Positions 9,858 to 18,943 are shown, numbered from the stretch's first letter. The stretch is 64,000 nucleotides of DNA from Streptomyces sp. AC558_RSS880 (GCF_019049255.1 NZ_JAGMUJ010000031.1:186001-250000); one strand, 5' to 3'. Notes: generated from the sequence alone by a model not told the origin. Made by a program: numbers and translations.

Positions 9858-10299
9858 GGCCCCTCTCTCGCTGGTCAGCAGCACTCCACTGAGCGGTCGG
9901 GATGGCGTTTGAGCGGCGTCCGAGGGGCCTTTCGGGCCCTTCGGCGGGGCCCCGCCGGGAAAGTTCGTGAAGTTCTTCACAAGGAATTGGCCCCGGGAGG
10001 GCGAAGAACTGAACCCAGTTGACCCATTCGGGCCCTCAACACCCCTTTGAACACGTTCAGAAGGCGGCGGCGGATGCCGTGCCGGGGGGTGCCGCGAAGG
10101 CTCGCCGGCCGGCCTCACATCGCCTGTCGGCGAGCAGAGAGGCAGCTCACGCGGCATTGACAACGTCCCGTGCGGGGTGCCGGTTCCCGCTTCGCGCTGT
10201 GACCTGGATCAAGAAGCCGGGGATAATAACACAGGCACTCTCGAAGCTTGTGAAGGGGCGCACGAGGTACCCCCTCGGGGCGGGTGGATACTCGATGGC
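9858..10299 (+). promoter_or_regulatory. ndh upstream region with Rex-type operators
   Basis: No gene is seen in this stretch. TCGTGAAGTTCTTCACAA (9965-9982) matches the Rex operator TTGTGAA-N4-TTCACAA at all but one position. CTTTGAACACGTTCAGAA (10045-10062) is a weaker match with three differences. A candidate promoter TGTGAC (10198-10203), 18 nt, GATAAT (10222-10227) precedes ndh. Rex senses the NADH/NAD+ ratio and I recall ndh as a Rex target in S. coelicolor. The operators lie 140-230 bp before the promoter candidate, so an upstream promoter (for instance near TTGACA at 10157) may also exist. Confidence 0.65.
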
Positions 10300-11691
10300 A
10301 TGAGCACCACGGAGCGTCCCAGGATCCTCGTAGTAGGCGGTGGGTACGTAGGCCTGTACGCAGCTCGGCGCATCCAGAAGAAGATGCGTTACGGCGAGGC
10401 GACCGTCACCGTCGTCGACCCGCGGTCGTACATGACCTACCAGCCCTTTCTTCCCGAAGCCGCCGCCGGCAACATCTCCCCCCGGCACGTCGTCGTCCCG
10501 CTGCGACGCGTGCTGCCCAAGGCGGAGGTCCTCACCGGTCGGGTCACCAGCATCGACCAGGACCGCAAGGTCGCGCACGTAGCCCCGCTGGTCGGCGAGG
10601 CGTACGAGCTGCCTTTCGACTACCTGGTGATCGCGCTCGGCGCGGTCTCCCGCACCTTCCCGATCCCCGGCCTCGCCGAGCAGGGCATCGGCATGAAGGG
10701 CATCGAAGAGGCCATCGGCCTGCGCAACCACGTCCTCGAACAGCTCGACAAGGCCGACTCCACCACGGACGAGGAGATCCGGCGCAAGGCGCTCACCTTC
10801 GTCTTCGTGGGTGGTGGCTTCGCGGGCGCGGAGACCATCGGCGAGGTCGAGGACATGGCCCGCGACGCCGCCAAGTACTACAGGAGCGTGTCCCGCGAGG
10901 ACATGCGCTTCATCCTCGTCGACGCCGCCGACAAGATCCTCCCCGAGGTGGGTCCCAAGCTCGGCACGTACGGCAAGGAGCACCTCGAGGGCCGCGGCGT
11001 CGAGGTCTACCTGTCCACGTCGATGGACTCCTGCGTCGACGGCCACGTGGTCCTGAAGAACGGACTCGAGGTCGACTCCAACACGATCGTGTGGACGGCG
11101 GGCGTCAAGCCCAACCCGGCGCTGGCCCGCTTCGGCCTGCCGCTCGGTCCGCGCGGTCACGTCGACACCGAGCCGACCCTCCAGGTCAAGGGCACCGACT
11201 ACATCTGGGCCGCGGGTGACAACGCCCAGGTGCCGGACCTCGTGGGCCGCAAGGCCGGCAACGAGAACGCCTGGTGCCCGCCGAACGCCCAGCACGCGCT
11301 GCGCCAGGCCAAGGTCCTCGGCGACAACGTGGTCTCCGGCATGCGGGGCTTCCCGCAGAAGGAGTACAGCCACGCCAACAAGGGCGCGGTGGCGGGCCTC
11401 GGCCTGCACAAGGGCGTCGCGATGATCGTCTTCGGCAAGATGAAGATCAAGCTCAAGGGCCGGCTCGCCTGGTACATGCACCGTGGCTACCACGGCATGG
11501 CCATGCCGACCTGGAACCGCAAGATCCGCGTCCTCGCCGACTGGACCCTCGGCATGTTCCTCAAGCGCGAGGTCGTGTCCCTGGGCGCGATCGAGACGCC
11601 GCGCGACGAGTTCTACGAGGCGGCGAAGCCCGCGCCCGCGCCTGCGGCGGCCCAGCAGGAACCGAAGAAGACCGAGGCGAAGGCCTCCTGA
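10300..11691 (+). CDS. ndh: Type II NADH dehydrogenase
   Basis: Membrane-associated FAD enzyme of 463 aa that passes electrons from NADH to menaquinone without pumping protons. The FAD-binding loop ILVVGGGYVGLYAARR is at the N-terminus, the NADH-binding loop FVFVGGGFAGAETIGE is near residue 170, and the second FAD motif DYIWAAGDNAQVPD near 305. A C-terminal amphipathic stretch (KIRVLADWTLGMFLKREVVSLG) probably holds it on the membrane, followed by an Ala/Pro/Lys-rich tail. The ATG at 10300 starts MSTTERPRILVVGGG; the reading frame extends upstream only through low-quality sequence. Confidence 0.92.
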   Translation: MSTTERPRILVVGGGYVGLYAARRIQKKMRYGEATVTVVDPRSYMTYQPFLPEAAAGNISPRHVVVPLRRVLPKAEVLTGRVTSIDQDRKVAHVAPLVGEAYELPFDYLVIALGAVSRTFPIPGLAEQGIGMKGIEEAIGLRNHVLEQLDKADSTTDEEIRRKALTFVFVGGGFAGAETIGEVEDMARDAAKYYRSVSREDMRFILVDAADKILPEVGPKLGTYGKEHLEGRGVEVYLSTSMDSCVDGHVVLKNGLEVDSNTIVWTAGVKPNPALARFGLPLGPRGHVDTEPTLQVKGTDYIWAAGDNAQVPDLVGRKAGNENAWCPPNAQHALRQAKVLGDNVVSGMRGFPQKEYSHANKGAVAGLGLHKGVAMIVFGKMKIKLKGRLAWYMHRGYHGMAMPTWNRKIRVLADWTLGMFLKREVVSLGAIETPRDEFYEAAKPAPAPAAAQQEPKKTEAKAS

Positions 11692-11709
11692 CCTCCGGTC
11701 ACCAATCGC

Positions 11710-11753
11710 CCGAAGGGGCCGCCCGCCATCCGTGGTGCGGGCGGCCCCTTCGG
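11710..11753 (+). terminator. Terminator after ndh
   Basis: A 17-bp perfect stem (11710-11726 with 11737-11753) around a 10-nt loop; no U-tract, as is usual in Streptomyces. Confidence 0.85.
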
Positions 11754-11955
11754 CGTTCCCGAGGGGACGTTCTCATCCGCCGAGCCGGGTGGGCGGGCGA
11801 CGCCCGGAACTCCAGGGCGGAGCCCCGAGGAGCCGCCCCGGCACGCGATCCGGCGTTTCGCCCGGAGATGACGCGCGCCGGGGACTGCCAACCCGCCTCC
11901 CAAGTGTTTACGTGGTGACGGCATTCCGGGATTCCCCATCACGGAGGTGTACACC

Positions 11956-13254
11956 ATGGCAGACGCCGCCTCTCGGCTGAAAGGTCACATCGAACAGCTG
12001 ATCGGCACCCCCCTCCCCGTCCGCGTCCGCGCCTGGGACGGATCACAGGCCGGCCCTCCGGACGCCCCGACCCTGGTCGTACGCAACCGCCGGGCCCTGC
12101 GCCGCCTGCTCTTCAAGCCGGGCGAACTCGGCCTCGCCCGCGCCTGGGTGGCCGGCGACCTCGCCGTCGAGGGCGACCTCTACACCGCCCTCGACCGCAT
12201 CGCCGGCCTCGTCTGGGAGCGCGGCGAGGACGCCCGTACCCTCACCCAGGCCCTGCGCGACCCCGCCTTCCGCTCCGCCGCCCGCGGACTGATCGCCCTC
12301 GCGGGCCTCCCGCTGCCGCCCGCCCCGCCCCGCGAGGAGGCCCGCCGCCCCCGCCGCGGCCTGCACACCAGGCACAGCGACCGGCGCGCCATCAGCCACC
12401 ACTACGACGTCGGCAACGACTTCTACGAGATCGTCCTCGGCCCGTCCATGGTGTACTCCTGCGCCTACTGGCCCGCCCCGCCCCCGCGGGGCACCCTCGA
12501 ACAGGCCCAGCACGACAAACTCGAACTCGTCGCCCGCAAGCTCGCCCTGGAACCCGGCCGGCGCCTGCTGGACGTCGGCTGCGGCTGGGGCTCCATGGCC
12601 GTCCACGCCGCCCGCGACCACGGCGTGAACGTCGTCGGCGTCACCCTCTCCCACGAACAGGCCGCCCACGCCCGCAAGCGCGTCGCCGACGAGGGCCTGA
12701 CCGACCGCGTCGAGATCCGCGTCCAGGACTACCGCGACGTCACGGACGGCCCGTACGACGCCGTCTCCTCCATCGGCATGGCCGAGCACGTCGGATCCGA
12801 GCGCTACCTGGAGTACGCCACCGCCCTGCACCGGCTCCTCAAGCCGGGCGGACGGCTGCTGAACCACCAGATCGCGCGCCGCCCGCAGCGGGACGAGACG
12901 TCGTACCGGGTGGACTCCTTCATCGACGCCTACGTCTTCCCCGACGGCGAACTCGCCCCGCTGGGCACCACGGTGTCCCTGCTGGAGCGTTCCGGTTTCG
13001 AGGTGCGCGACGTCGAGTCGATCCGCGAGCACTACGCGCTCACCCTGCGCCGCTGGGTGGCGAACCTGGAGGCGGACTGGGCCCGCGCGGTGTCGCTGGC
13101 CGGCCCGGGACGGGCCCGCGTCTGGCTGCTGTACATGGCCGCGTCCGCCCTCGCCTTCGAACGCAACCGCATCGGCGTCAACCAGGTCCTCGCCGTCAGA
13201 ACCCCCGAGTCCGGCGCCTCCGCCCTCCCCCTGCGCGCCCGCACCTGGAACTGA
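11956..13254 (+). CDS. Cyclopropane-fatty-acyl-phospholipid synthase family methyltransferase
   Basis: SAM-dependent enzyme of 432 aa that adds a methylene group to, or methylates, unsaturated acyl chains of membrane lipids. The SAM motif RLLDVGCGWGSMAVHAA and the family segments HHYDVGNDFYEIVLGPSMVYSCAYW, GVTLSHEQAAHARKR and SIGMAEHVGSERY are all present. The N-terminal 130 residues form the CFA-specific lipid-binding domain. The ATG at 11956 lies 8 nt after GGAGG; the in-frame GTG at 11947 overlaps that site. Products such as cyclopropane or 10-methyl fatty acids cannot be told apart from sequence. Confidence 0.9.
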   Translation: MADAASRLKGHIEQLIGTPLPVRVRAWDGSQAGPPDAPTLVVRNRRALRRLLFKPGELGLARAWVAGDLAVEGDLYTALDRIAGLVWERGEDARTLTQALRDPAFRSAARGLIALAGLPLPPAPPREEARRPRRGLHTRHSDRRAISHHYDVGNDFYEIVLGPSMVYSCAYWPAPPPRGTLEQAQHDKLELVARKLALEPGRRLLDVGCGWGSMAVHAARDHGVNVVGVTLSHEQAAHARKRVADEGLTDRVEIRVQDYRDVTDGPYDAVSSIGMAEHVGSERYLEYATALHRLLKPGGRLLNHQIARRPQRDETSYRVDSFIDAYVFPDGELAPLGTTVSLLERSGFEVRDVESIREHYALTLRRWVANLEADWARAVSLAGPGRARVWLLYMAASALAFERNRIGVNQVLAVRTPESGASALPLRARTWN

Positions 13255-13268
13255 CCCGCACGCGACGA

Positions 13269-13298
13269 CGGGCCCCGCTCCACCCGGAACGGGGCCCG
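13269..13298. terminator. Bidirectional terminator between convergent genes
   Basis: CGGGCCCCG (13269-13277) pairs with CGGGGCCCG (13290-13298), between the CFA gene and the ABC permease stop. Confidence 0.75.
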
Positions 13299-13321
13299 CG
13301 TCACGGCCGATGCGGTGACTC

Positions 13322-15850
13322 CTACTCGGCCTTGATCGCCTGCAGCATGTTCAGCCGGGCCGCCCGCCGCGCCGGCCACAGCGCCGCCAGCACACCCACC
13401 ACCGCGGCCAGCAGCAGGAAGATCCCCATCCGGGCCCACGGCAGGACCAGTTCGTACGTCGCCATACTCGAGCCCACCAGCTCACCGGCCGCCCAGCCGA
13501 AGAACACGCCCAGACCGAGGCCGAGCACCCCGCCGAACATCGAGATCACCAGGGACTCCAGCCGGACCATCCGCTTGACGCCCTTGCGGTCCAGGCCGAT
13601 CGCCCGCAGCATGCCGATCTCCTGGGAGCGCTCGAAGACCGACATCGCCAGGGTGTTGATCACGCCGAGGACCGCCACGATCACCGCCATCGCCAGCAGG
13701 CCGTAGACCATGTTCAGGATCAGGGTGAACATCTTCGCGATCTCGTTGGAGAGGTCCTGCTTGTCCTGGACCTTGATCGCGGGGCTGCTGCCGAGGGCCT
13801 TCTCCAGGGAGTCCTTCACCGCGTCGGACGTACCGTCGGAGGTCTTCACCATGACCATCATGTCGGCCGGTTCCTCCTCGTGCGGATCGAGGGTCGCGGT
13901 GTCGATCACGATGCCGCTCATCAGCTCGTTGGCCTGGTAGACGCCGGAGACCGTGAGCTTCTGCTTCTCGTCGTCCTCGTAGACGATGGTGAAGTCCGAA
14001 CCGGCCTTCCAGCCGTACGACTTCGCGGTGTCCTCGTCCACGGCGACCCGGGTGCCGCCGATCTCGAAGGTGCCCTGCACCACCGTGAACTCGGTCAGCT
14101 CGCCGAACGTGGCGCCGTTCACGCCGGTCAGGTACTCGTCCTCGCCGTCGACGAGGGCGTACGCGTTGCGCATCGGGCTGGTGGCGGTGACGCCACCGGA
14201 CCGCTTCAGCTCCTTCTCGACGTCCGGCGACAGCGGGTGCCCGTTCGCCATGGACACCATGTAGTCCGCCTCGATCGCGGAGGCCGCCATCTCGTCGATG
14301 GACTTCTGCAGGCTGCCGGCCATCACCGTCATGCCGGTGATCAGGGTGAGCCCGATCATCAGCGCGGACGCGGTGGCGGCGGTACGGCGCGGGTTGCGCA
14401 CCGAGTTCTGCCGGGCCAGCTTCCCGGAGACCCCGAAGACGCGCAGCACCGGGGCCGCGGCGGCGATCAGCGGGCGGGACAGCAGCGGGGTCAGGACGAA
14501 GACGCCGATGATCAGCAGGACGGCGCCGAGACCCATGGGGGCCTGGCCGTCGGACCCCTCCATCGTCGTGGCCGCGAGGACCACCGCGACACCGGCCGCC
14601 GAGAACAGCGCGCCCAGCGTGTTGCGCAGCACCAGCGACTTGGTGGTCGCCTGGGCGTGCACCGCGCTCATCGCCGCCACCGGCGGGATCTTCGCGGCCC
14701 GGCGGCCGGGCAGCCACGCGGCGAGCATGGTCACCAGGATGCCGACCACGAACGCGGAGCCGACCGTGCCCGGGCTGACCACCAGGGGACCGTCGGGCAT
14801 GGGCGCGTCCAGCGTCCCCATCAGCGAGCGCAGCCCCGCGCCGATGCCGACACCGGCGACGAGTCCGGCGACGGCGGCGACCGCGCCGACCACGAACGCC
14901 TCGATCAGCACCGACCGCGTGACCTGACGCCGGGACGCGCCGACCGCGCGCATCAGGGCCAGCTCCTTGGTGCGCTGGGCGACCAGCATGGTGAAGGTGT
15001 TGGCGATGATGAAGGTACCGACGAACAGCGCGATCCCGGCGAACACCAGCAGACCCTGCTTCAGGCCGCTCATCGAGGAGGCGATCGCCTCCGCCTGGTC
15101 GTCGGCGAGCTGCGTACCCGTCGTGGTCTCCACGACGTCGGACGGCAGCGCCTTCTCCAGCTGGGCCCGCAGCGCGGTGTCGCTGACGCCGTCCTTCGCC
15201 TTGACGGCGATCTCGTCGAAGGTGCCCGGCTTGCCGAACAGCTTCTGCGCGGTCGCCGTGTCGAACAGGGTGAGGCTGCCGCCGGCCGCGACATTGCCGT
15301 CGTCGGTGGTGAAGACGCCGGTGATCACCGGCTCCAGGACGGGACCGTCGACCGACATCCTGACCTTGTCACCGACCTCGTAGCCGGCCCGCTCAGCGGT
15401 CTCGGAGTCGATGAGGATCTCGCCCTCGCCCTTCGGCGCGCGTCCGTTGACCAGCGGGTACCGGGGGTCCTTGGGGCCCCAGTAGTTGCCGCCCTGCGAC
15501 TGGAAGCCGTCGCCGAGCAGCTTGCCGTCCTTGCCGGCGATCGCGGTGAAGCCCTGGACGGTGCCGATGGCCCGCGCGGCGCCGGGCACGGCGGCGCTGT
15601 CGTCGACCAGGGCGCGGGTCAGCTCCGGGTACTCGCCGGCCTTGTCGTCCTCGGCCTCCTTCCACTCGGGGGTGATGGCGACGTCGACGTGGTCGAAGCC
15701 CTTGGCGGACTGCTTCTGCAGGGCGTCGGAGAGGCTGTTGGTGAAGACCAGGGTTCCCGACACGAAGGCCACGCCGAGCATCACGGCGAGCACGGTCATC
15801 AGGAGCCGGGCCTTGTGCGCGGAGACATTGCGCAAGGCGGTACGGAACAT
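13322..15850 (-). CDS. FtsX/MacB-type ABC transporter permease
   Basis: Large membrane permease of 842 aa. The start MFRTALRNVSAHKARLL at 15850 gives a first membrane helix at about 17-39; the frame continues upstream only through sequence overlapping the ATPase gene. It is built of two FtsX units: helix, an extracellular MacB-PCD domain (about 45-260) and three helices (about 270-420), then a second helix (RRTAATASALMIGLTLITGM), a second periplasmic-type domain and three C-terminal helices ending in AALWPARRAARLNMLQAIKAE. Partner of the ATPase encoded 65 nt upstream. Such exporters move lipids, peptides or antibiotics or act as mechanotransducers; the cargo cannot be named here. Confidence 0.9.
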   Translation of the reverse strand: MFRTALRNVSAHKARLLMTVLAVMLGVAFVSGTLVFTNSLSDALQKQSAKGFDHVDVAITPEWKEAEDDKAGEYPELTRALVDDSAAVPGAARAIGTVQGFTAIAGKDGKLLGDGFQSQGGNYWGPKDPRYPLVNGRAPKGEGEILIDSETAERAGYEVGDKVRMSVDGPVLEPVITGVFTTDDGNVAAGGSLTLFDTATAQKLFGKPGTFDEIAVKAKDGVSDTALRAQLEKALPSDVVETTTGTQLADDQAEAIASSMSGLKQGLLVFAGIALFVGTFIIANTFTMLVAQRTKELALMRAVGASRRQVTRSVLIEAFVVGAVAAVAGLVAGVGIGAGLRSLMGTLDAPMPDGPLVVSPGTVGSAFVVGILVTMLAAWLPGRRAAKIPPVAAMSAVHAQATTKSLVLRNTLGALFSAAGVAVVLAATTMEGSDGQAPMGLGAVLLIIGVFVLTPLLSRPLIAAAAPVLRVFGVSGKLARQNSVRNPRRTAATASALMIGLTLITGMTVMAGSLQKSIDEMAASAIEADYMVSMANGHPLSPDVEKELKRSGGVTATSPMRNAYALVDGEDEYLTGVNGATFGELTEFTVVQGTFEIGGTRVAVDEDTAKSYGWKAGSDFTIVYEDDEKQKLTVSGVYQANELMSGIVIDTATLDPHEEEPADMMVMVKTSDGTSDAVKDSLEKALGSSPAIKVQDKQDLSNEIAKMFTLILNMVYGLLAMAVIVAVLGVINTLAMSVFERSQEIGMLRAIGLDRKGVKRMVRLESLVISMFGGVLGLGLGVFFGWAAGELVGSSMATYELVLPWARMGIFLLLAAVVGVLAALWPARRAARLNMLQAIKAE

Positions 15851-15915
15851 GGGAGTCTTCTCGAGTCCAGACGTACGAGGGGGCGGGGGCGGGCGGAGAC
15901 GCGCGGGGCGGGGTG

Positions 15916-16686
15916 TCAGCTGGTGCGGCCCTTGGCGTCGAACCGCTTCATGCGGTCGAGCACCGAGTCGGCCGTCGGCCCGTGCACCTCGTCCACGATC
16001 CGGCCGTCCGCGAGGAAGACCACCCGGTCCGCGTAGGCGGCGGCCACCGGGTCGTGGGTCACCATGACCACGGTCTGTCCCAGCTCGCGCACGGAGTTGC
16101 GCAGGAAGCCCAGCACCTCGGCGCCGGAGCGGGAGTCGAGGTTTCCGGTGGGCTCGTCGCCGAAGATGATGTCCGGCCTGGACGCCAGCGCCCGCGCCAC
16201 GGCGACCCGCTGCTGCTGACCGCCGGACAGCTGCGAGGGCCGGTGGCTCAGCCGGTCCGAAAGGCCCACCATACGGATCACGGTGTCCAGCCACTCCTTG
16301 TCCGGCTTGCGGCCCGCGATGTCCATCGGAAGGGTGATGTTCTCCAGCGCGGACAGCGTCGGGAGCAGGTTGAACGCCTGGAAGATGAAGCCGATCTTGT
16401 CCCGGCGCAGCCTGGTCAGCTGCTTGTCCTTCAGCGAGCCCAGCTCGGTCTCACCGATCCGCACGGAACCGGAGGAGAAGGTGTCGAGGCCGGCCACGCA
16501 GTGCATCAGCGTGGACTTGCCGGACCCGGACGGGCCCATGATCGCGGTGAACTCGGCCTGCTGGAAGGCGACGGAGACCCGGTCCAGGGCGACCACCTGG
16601 GTCTCGCCCTGGCCGTAGATCTTCGAAAGCTCCGTGGCGCGCGCGGCCACGGCGGTGGTCCGGTCGGCGAGGGATGCGGTGGTCAC
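15916..16686 (-). CDS. ABC transporter ATP-binding protein (LolD/MacB type)
   Basis: ATPase of 256 aa driving the adjacent FtsX-type permease. Walker A GPSGSGKST, Q-loop IFQAFNLLPTLSALENI, signature LSGGQQQRVAVARAL, Walker B DIIFGDEPTGNLD and H-loop VMVTHDPVAAAYADR are all intact. I chose the GTG at 16686 (MTTASLADRTTAVAARATELSKIYG), 10 nt after AGGAG. The open frame runs on upstream over bldA on the opposite strand but without plausible coding. ATPase and permease are co-transcribed, ATPase first. Confidence 0.9.
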   Translation of the reverse strand: MTTASLADRTTAVAARATELSKIYGQGETQVVALDRVSVAFQQAEFTAIMGPSGSGKSTLMHCVAGLDTFSSGSVRIGETELGSLKDKQLTRLRRDKIGFIFQAFNLLPTLSALENITLPMDIAGRKPDKEWLDTVIRMVGLSDRLSHRPSQLSGGQQQRVAVARALASRPDIIFGDEPTGNLDSRSGAEVLGFLRNSVRELGQTVVMVTHDPVAAAYADRVVFLADGRIVDEVHGPTADSVLDRMKRFDAKGRTS

Positions 16687-17076
16687 GGGATGGACGCTCC
16701 TGTCGGGACGACGTGTTCTCGGGGGACGCCGTCCATCGTTCCGCCGCTTCACCGCCGTGTAGTCACCCGCTGTTCCGGTTCTGGAGGGCGACTCGGGATG
16801 GACCACCGGGCGCGGCGTCATACCTGGGGATGACGGCGGACCCTGAGCCGGGGCGCGCGGAACAGGTGGAGCGCCCCTGTTCCGACGGTGAAATTCCGTC
16901 ATTCCGCGTGCATGACGGAGCGTCACACGCAAGGCTGTTGGCACGTGCTGACGGCGAGTTCCAAGGACTGATGCTCCCTCAGGCGCCAATAAAATAAGAC
17001 AAGATCGGTCCCTCCCGCCGCTGGCCGCGGGAGGGCCACCGATAGGCTCGGAACCGCGAAGCGGGGCCCATGGCCT
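16687..17076 (+). promoter_or_regulatory. Divergent region carrying the bldA promoter
   Basis: No gene is supported in this 390-nt stretch. Just before the tRNA there is an AT-rich tract (CAATAAAATAAGACAAG near 16987-17003) that stands out in this GC-rich DNA. It is followed by a hairpin CCCTCCCGC (17010-17018) with GCGGGAGGG (17027-17035), and a -10-like TAGGCT (17043-17048). The left part should hold the promoter of the ABC transporter operon, but I see no clear hexamers there. Confidence 0.5.
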
Positions 17077-17163
17077 GCCCGGATGGTGGAATGCAGACAC
17101 GGCGAGCTTAAACCTCGCTGCCCCTGAGCGGGCGTGCCGGTTCGAGTCCGGCTCCGGGCACCA
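17077..17163 (+). tRNA. bldA: tRNA-Leu (anticodon UAA), bldA
   Basis: An 87-nt class II tRNA with encoded CCA. The acceptor stem GCCCGGA pairs with TCCGGGC (17153-17159), then A73 and CCA. The anticodon stem GCGAG/CTCGC (17102-17106, 17114-17118) encloses the loop CTTAAAC with anticodon TAA at 17109-17111. The long variable arm and the T arm GCCGGTTCGAGTCCGGC are normal. This is the only tRNA reading UUA, a codon that Streptomyces confines mostly to development and antibiotic genes. I did not see a UUA codon in the genes I examined here, but I did not scan every frame. Confidence 0.97.
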
Positions 17164-17635
17164 CCGCGTATGCCGCTCCCCCGCGACGACCGCCCCGCGA
17201 GGGCCCGGCCGGGAGTCGGAGACTCCCCGCAGCTGATCATCACCTGCGCGTCCCTCGGTGACGGACGCCCTCGTGTGATCGCGAGTGCGCGTACTCGGGT
17301 GGGGCGGGGGAGACCGGGCGGGAGCGCGTATGCCGGCCGGTGCGCGTCCCGCTGCCCGAGCCCGCTCCCGGGCCTGCTTCCGAGCCCGCTCCCGGGCCCG
17401 GGTCACCGCGCGGTCGTCCGGTCGGGTGACCGGAGCCGCCGCGGGTACCGGACGGGTATCGGGCCGGTACCGGCCCGGTCATGGTTCGGGTCCTGAGCGT
17501 GAAGGGAATCACCCGGCCGCGTAGCGTGTTGCGCAGCACAACGAGGGAAAGATCCTCCCCAAGCATTAGGGTCATTCCTTTGCCTACCTATTACTCTTGA
17601 GCCAAGGCCGCGCTGTGTGGCCATGGAGGAGTGAA
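17164..17635 (+). other. Long leader/intergenic region upstream of BI-1 gene
   Basis: No gene is supported in these 472 nt. It holds a 19-bp direct repeat (17356-17374 and 17380-17398, 24-bp period) of the core GAGCCCGCTCCCGGGCC, and a cluster of GGTACCGG-type palindromes around 17435-17470. Near the gene there is a less GC-rich stretch (about 17560-17600) that probably contains the promoter. Confidence 0.4.
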
Positions 17636-18544
17636 ATGAGGAGCAGTAACCCGGTCTTCTCGCGACGGGGGTTCGGCCGCGACAACGGCTACGCGGGCTT
17701 CAACACCGCGCCGCAGGCCGGGGGTCCCGCTGTCGCCACGCAGGCCAACCCGTACGCGCAGCCGACGGGCAACCCGTACGCCCAGAACCCCTACGCGCAG
17801 AACCCTTACGCGCAGCAGGACCTGCAGCACGGCGCACCGCCGCAGGCACCGGCCACCACCGGCCGGATGACCATCGACGACGTCGTCATGCGCACGGGCA
17901 CCACGCTCGGCGTGCTCATCGTCACCGCGGCGCTCTCCTGGGCGCTGCTGCCGGTCGACGACGCCAACATCAGCCGGTCCTACGGCATCGGCATCGGCGC
18001 CGCGCTGATCGGCATGGTCCTGGCGCTCGTGCAGTCCTTCAAGCGCAAGCCCACGCCCGCGCTGATCCTGACGTACGCCGCGTTCGAGGGTGTCTTCCTC
18101 GGCGTCATCTCCAACATCGTCGACAACCGCATCGCCGACGGCGCGGCCATGCAGGCCGTGATCGGCACCATGGCGGTCTTCGCCGGTGTGCTGGTGGCCT
18201 ACAAGGCCGGATGGATCCGCGTCAACCGCCGCTTCTACGGCTTCGTGATGGCGGCCGCGCTCGGCTTCATCCTGCTGATGGCCGTGAACCTGCTGTTCGC
18301 GGTGTTCGGCGGCGGTGACGGCCTCGGCTTCCGCAGCGGCGCGCTCGGCGTCGTCTTCGGCGTCATCGGCATCATCCTCGGTGCCTGCTTCCTCGCCCTG
18401 GACTTCAAGCAGGTCGAGGACGGCATCGCCTACGGTGCCCCGCGCGAGGAGGCCTGGCTCGCCGCCTTCGGCCTCACGCTGACGCTGGTGTGGATCTACA
18501 TGGAGTTCCTGCGGCTCATCTCGATCCTCAACAGCAGCGACTAG
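17636..18544 (+). CDS. Bax inhibitor-1/YccA-like membrane protein
   Basis: Integral membrane protein of 302 aa from the BI-1 (TMBIM) family, whose bacterial members act as pH-sensitive Ca2+ leak channels or interact with FtsH. The ATG at 17636 follows GGAGGAGTG. The N-terminal 85 residues are soluble and contain four NPYAQ repeats (NPYAQPTGNPYAQNPYAQ), an extension seen in Actinobacteria. Seven hydrophobic segments follow, beginning with TTLGVLIVTAALSWALLPV and ending with AWLAAFGLTLTLVWIYMEFLRLISIL. The conserved acidic pair typical of the family is near the last helices (LDFKQVEDGI). Monocistronic, with its own terminator. Confidence 0.88.
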   Translation: MRSSNPVFSRRGFGRDNGYAGFNTAPQAGGPAVATQANPYAQPTGNPYAQNPYAQNPYAQQDLQHGAPPQAPATTGRMTIDDVVMRTGTTLGVLIVTAALSWALLPVDDANISRSYGIGIGAALIGMVLALVQSFKRKPTPALILTYAAFEGVFLGVISNIVDNRIADGAAMQAVIGTMAVFAGVLVAYKAGWIRVNRRFYGFVMAAALGFILLMAVNLLFAVFGGGDGLGFRSGALGVVFGVIGIILGACFLALDFKQVEDGIAYGAPREEAWLAAFGLTLTLVWIYMEFLRLISILNSSD

Positions 18545-18565
18545 TACCCGAGCGCGGTACGGACA

Positions 18566-18591
18566 GGGCCCCGGGTTCCCACCCGGGGCCC
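18566..18591. terminator. Terminator after BI-1 gene
   Basis: GGGCCCCGGGT (18566-18576), a 4-nt loop, then ACCCGGGGCCC (18581-18591). Shared by the convergent small gene at 18611. Confidence 0.85.
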
Positions 18592-18610
18592 TTCGTCGTG
18601 CCGGCGCGCG

Positions 18611-18841
18611 TCAGAGCAGTTTGCGCGCGGCCCTCCTCAGGTCGTACTCGTGGACGATCGCCTTGGCGTGGCCGTACGCCAGGTCGTACTCGTGCCGGAG
18701 CCAGCTGACCTTCTCCTCGAAGCGGAAGAGCGACGGGCCTTCTTCGACGGTGCGCAGCCAGTCGGAGATCTCACGACCGGTGCAGTGGGGGATGCGGGCG
18801 AGCATGTTGCGGTGGGTCTCTGCGGAGAAGACTTGGGACAT
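18611..18841 (-). CDS. DUF4287 domain-containing protein
   Basis: Small soluble protein of 76 aa of unknown function. The ATG at 18841 (MSQVFSAETHRNMLARIPHCTG) sits 6 nt after GGAGG, so the six upstream residues of the open frame are not needed. The pattern TGREISDWLRTVEEG, then SWLRHEYDLAYGHAKAIVHEYDLR, matches the DUF4287 family as I know it: two helices joined by a conserved H-x-x-GHAxAIV motif. It is transcribed away from the small gene at 18944. Confidence 0.75.
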   Translation of the reverse strand: MSQVFSAETHRNMLARIPHCTGREISDWLRTVEEGPSLFRFEEKVSWLRHEYDLAYGHAKAIVHEYDLRRAARKLL

Positions 18842-18943
18842 CGGCGCCTCCGGACGCATGGGATGTAAGCCGGTCCTTCAGGTCACCGTGCCTGAGCGTT
18901 CGCCCGTTGGCAACAGTCCCGCCGCGCCGCGTACGCTCGCCGC

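Noticed and set aside
13880..16036. Plus-strand frame of over 700 aa opposite the FtsX permease
   Set aside because: Antisense to a well-supported ABC permease; rich in Arg/Gly/His with no recognisable domain.
16923..17243. Minus-strand open frame across bldA
   Set aside because: It would encode a protein over a tRNA gene, with no domain or ribosome binding site; an antisense RNA is possible but cannot be seen from sequence.
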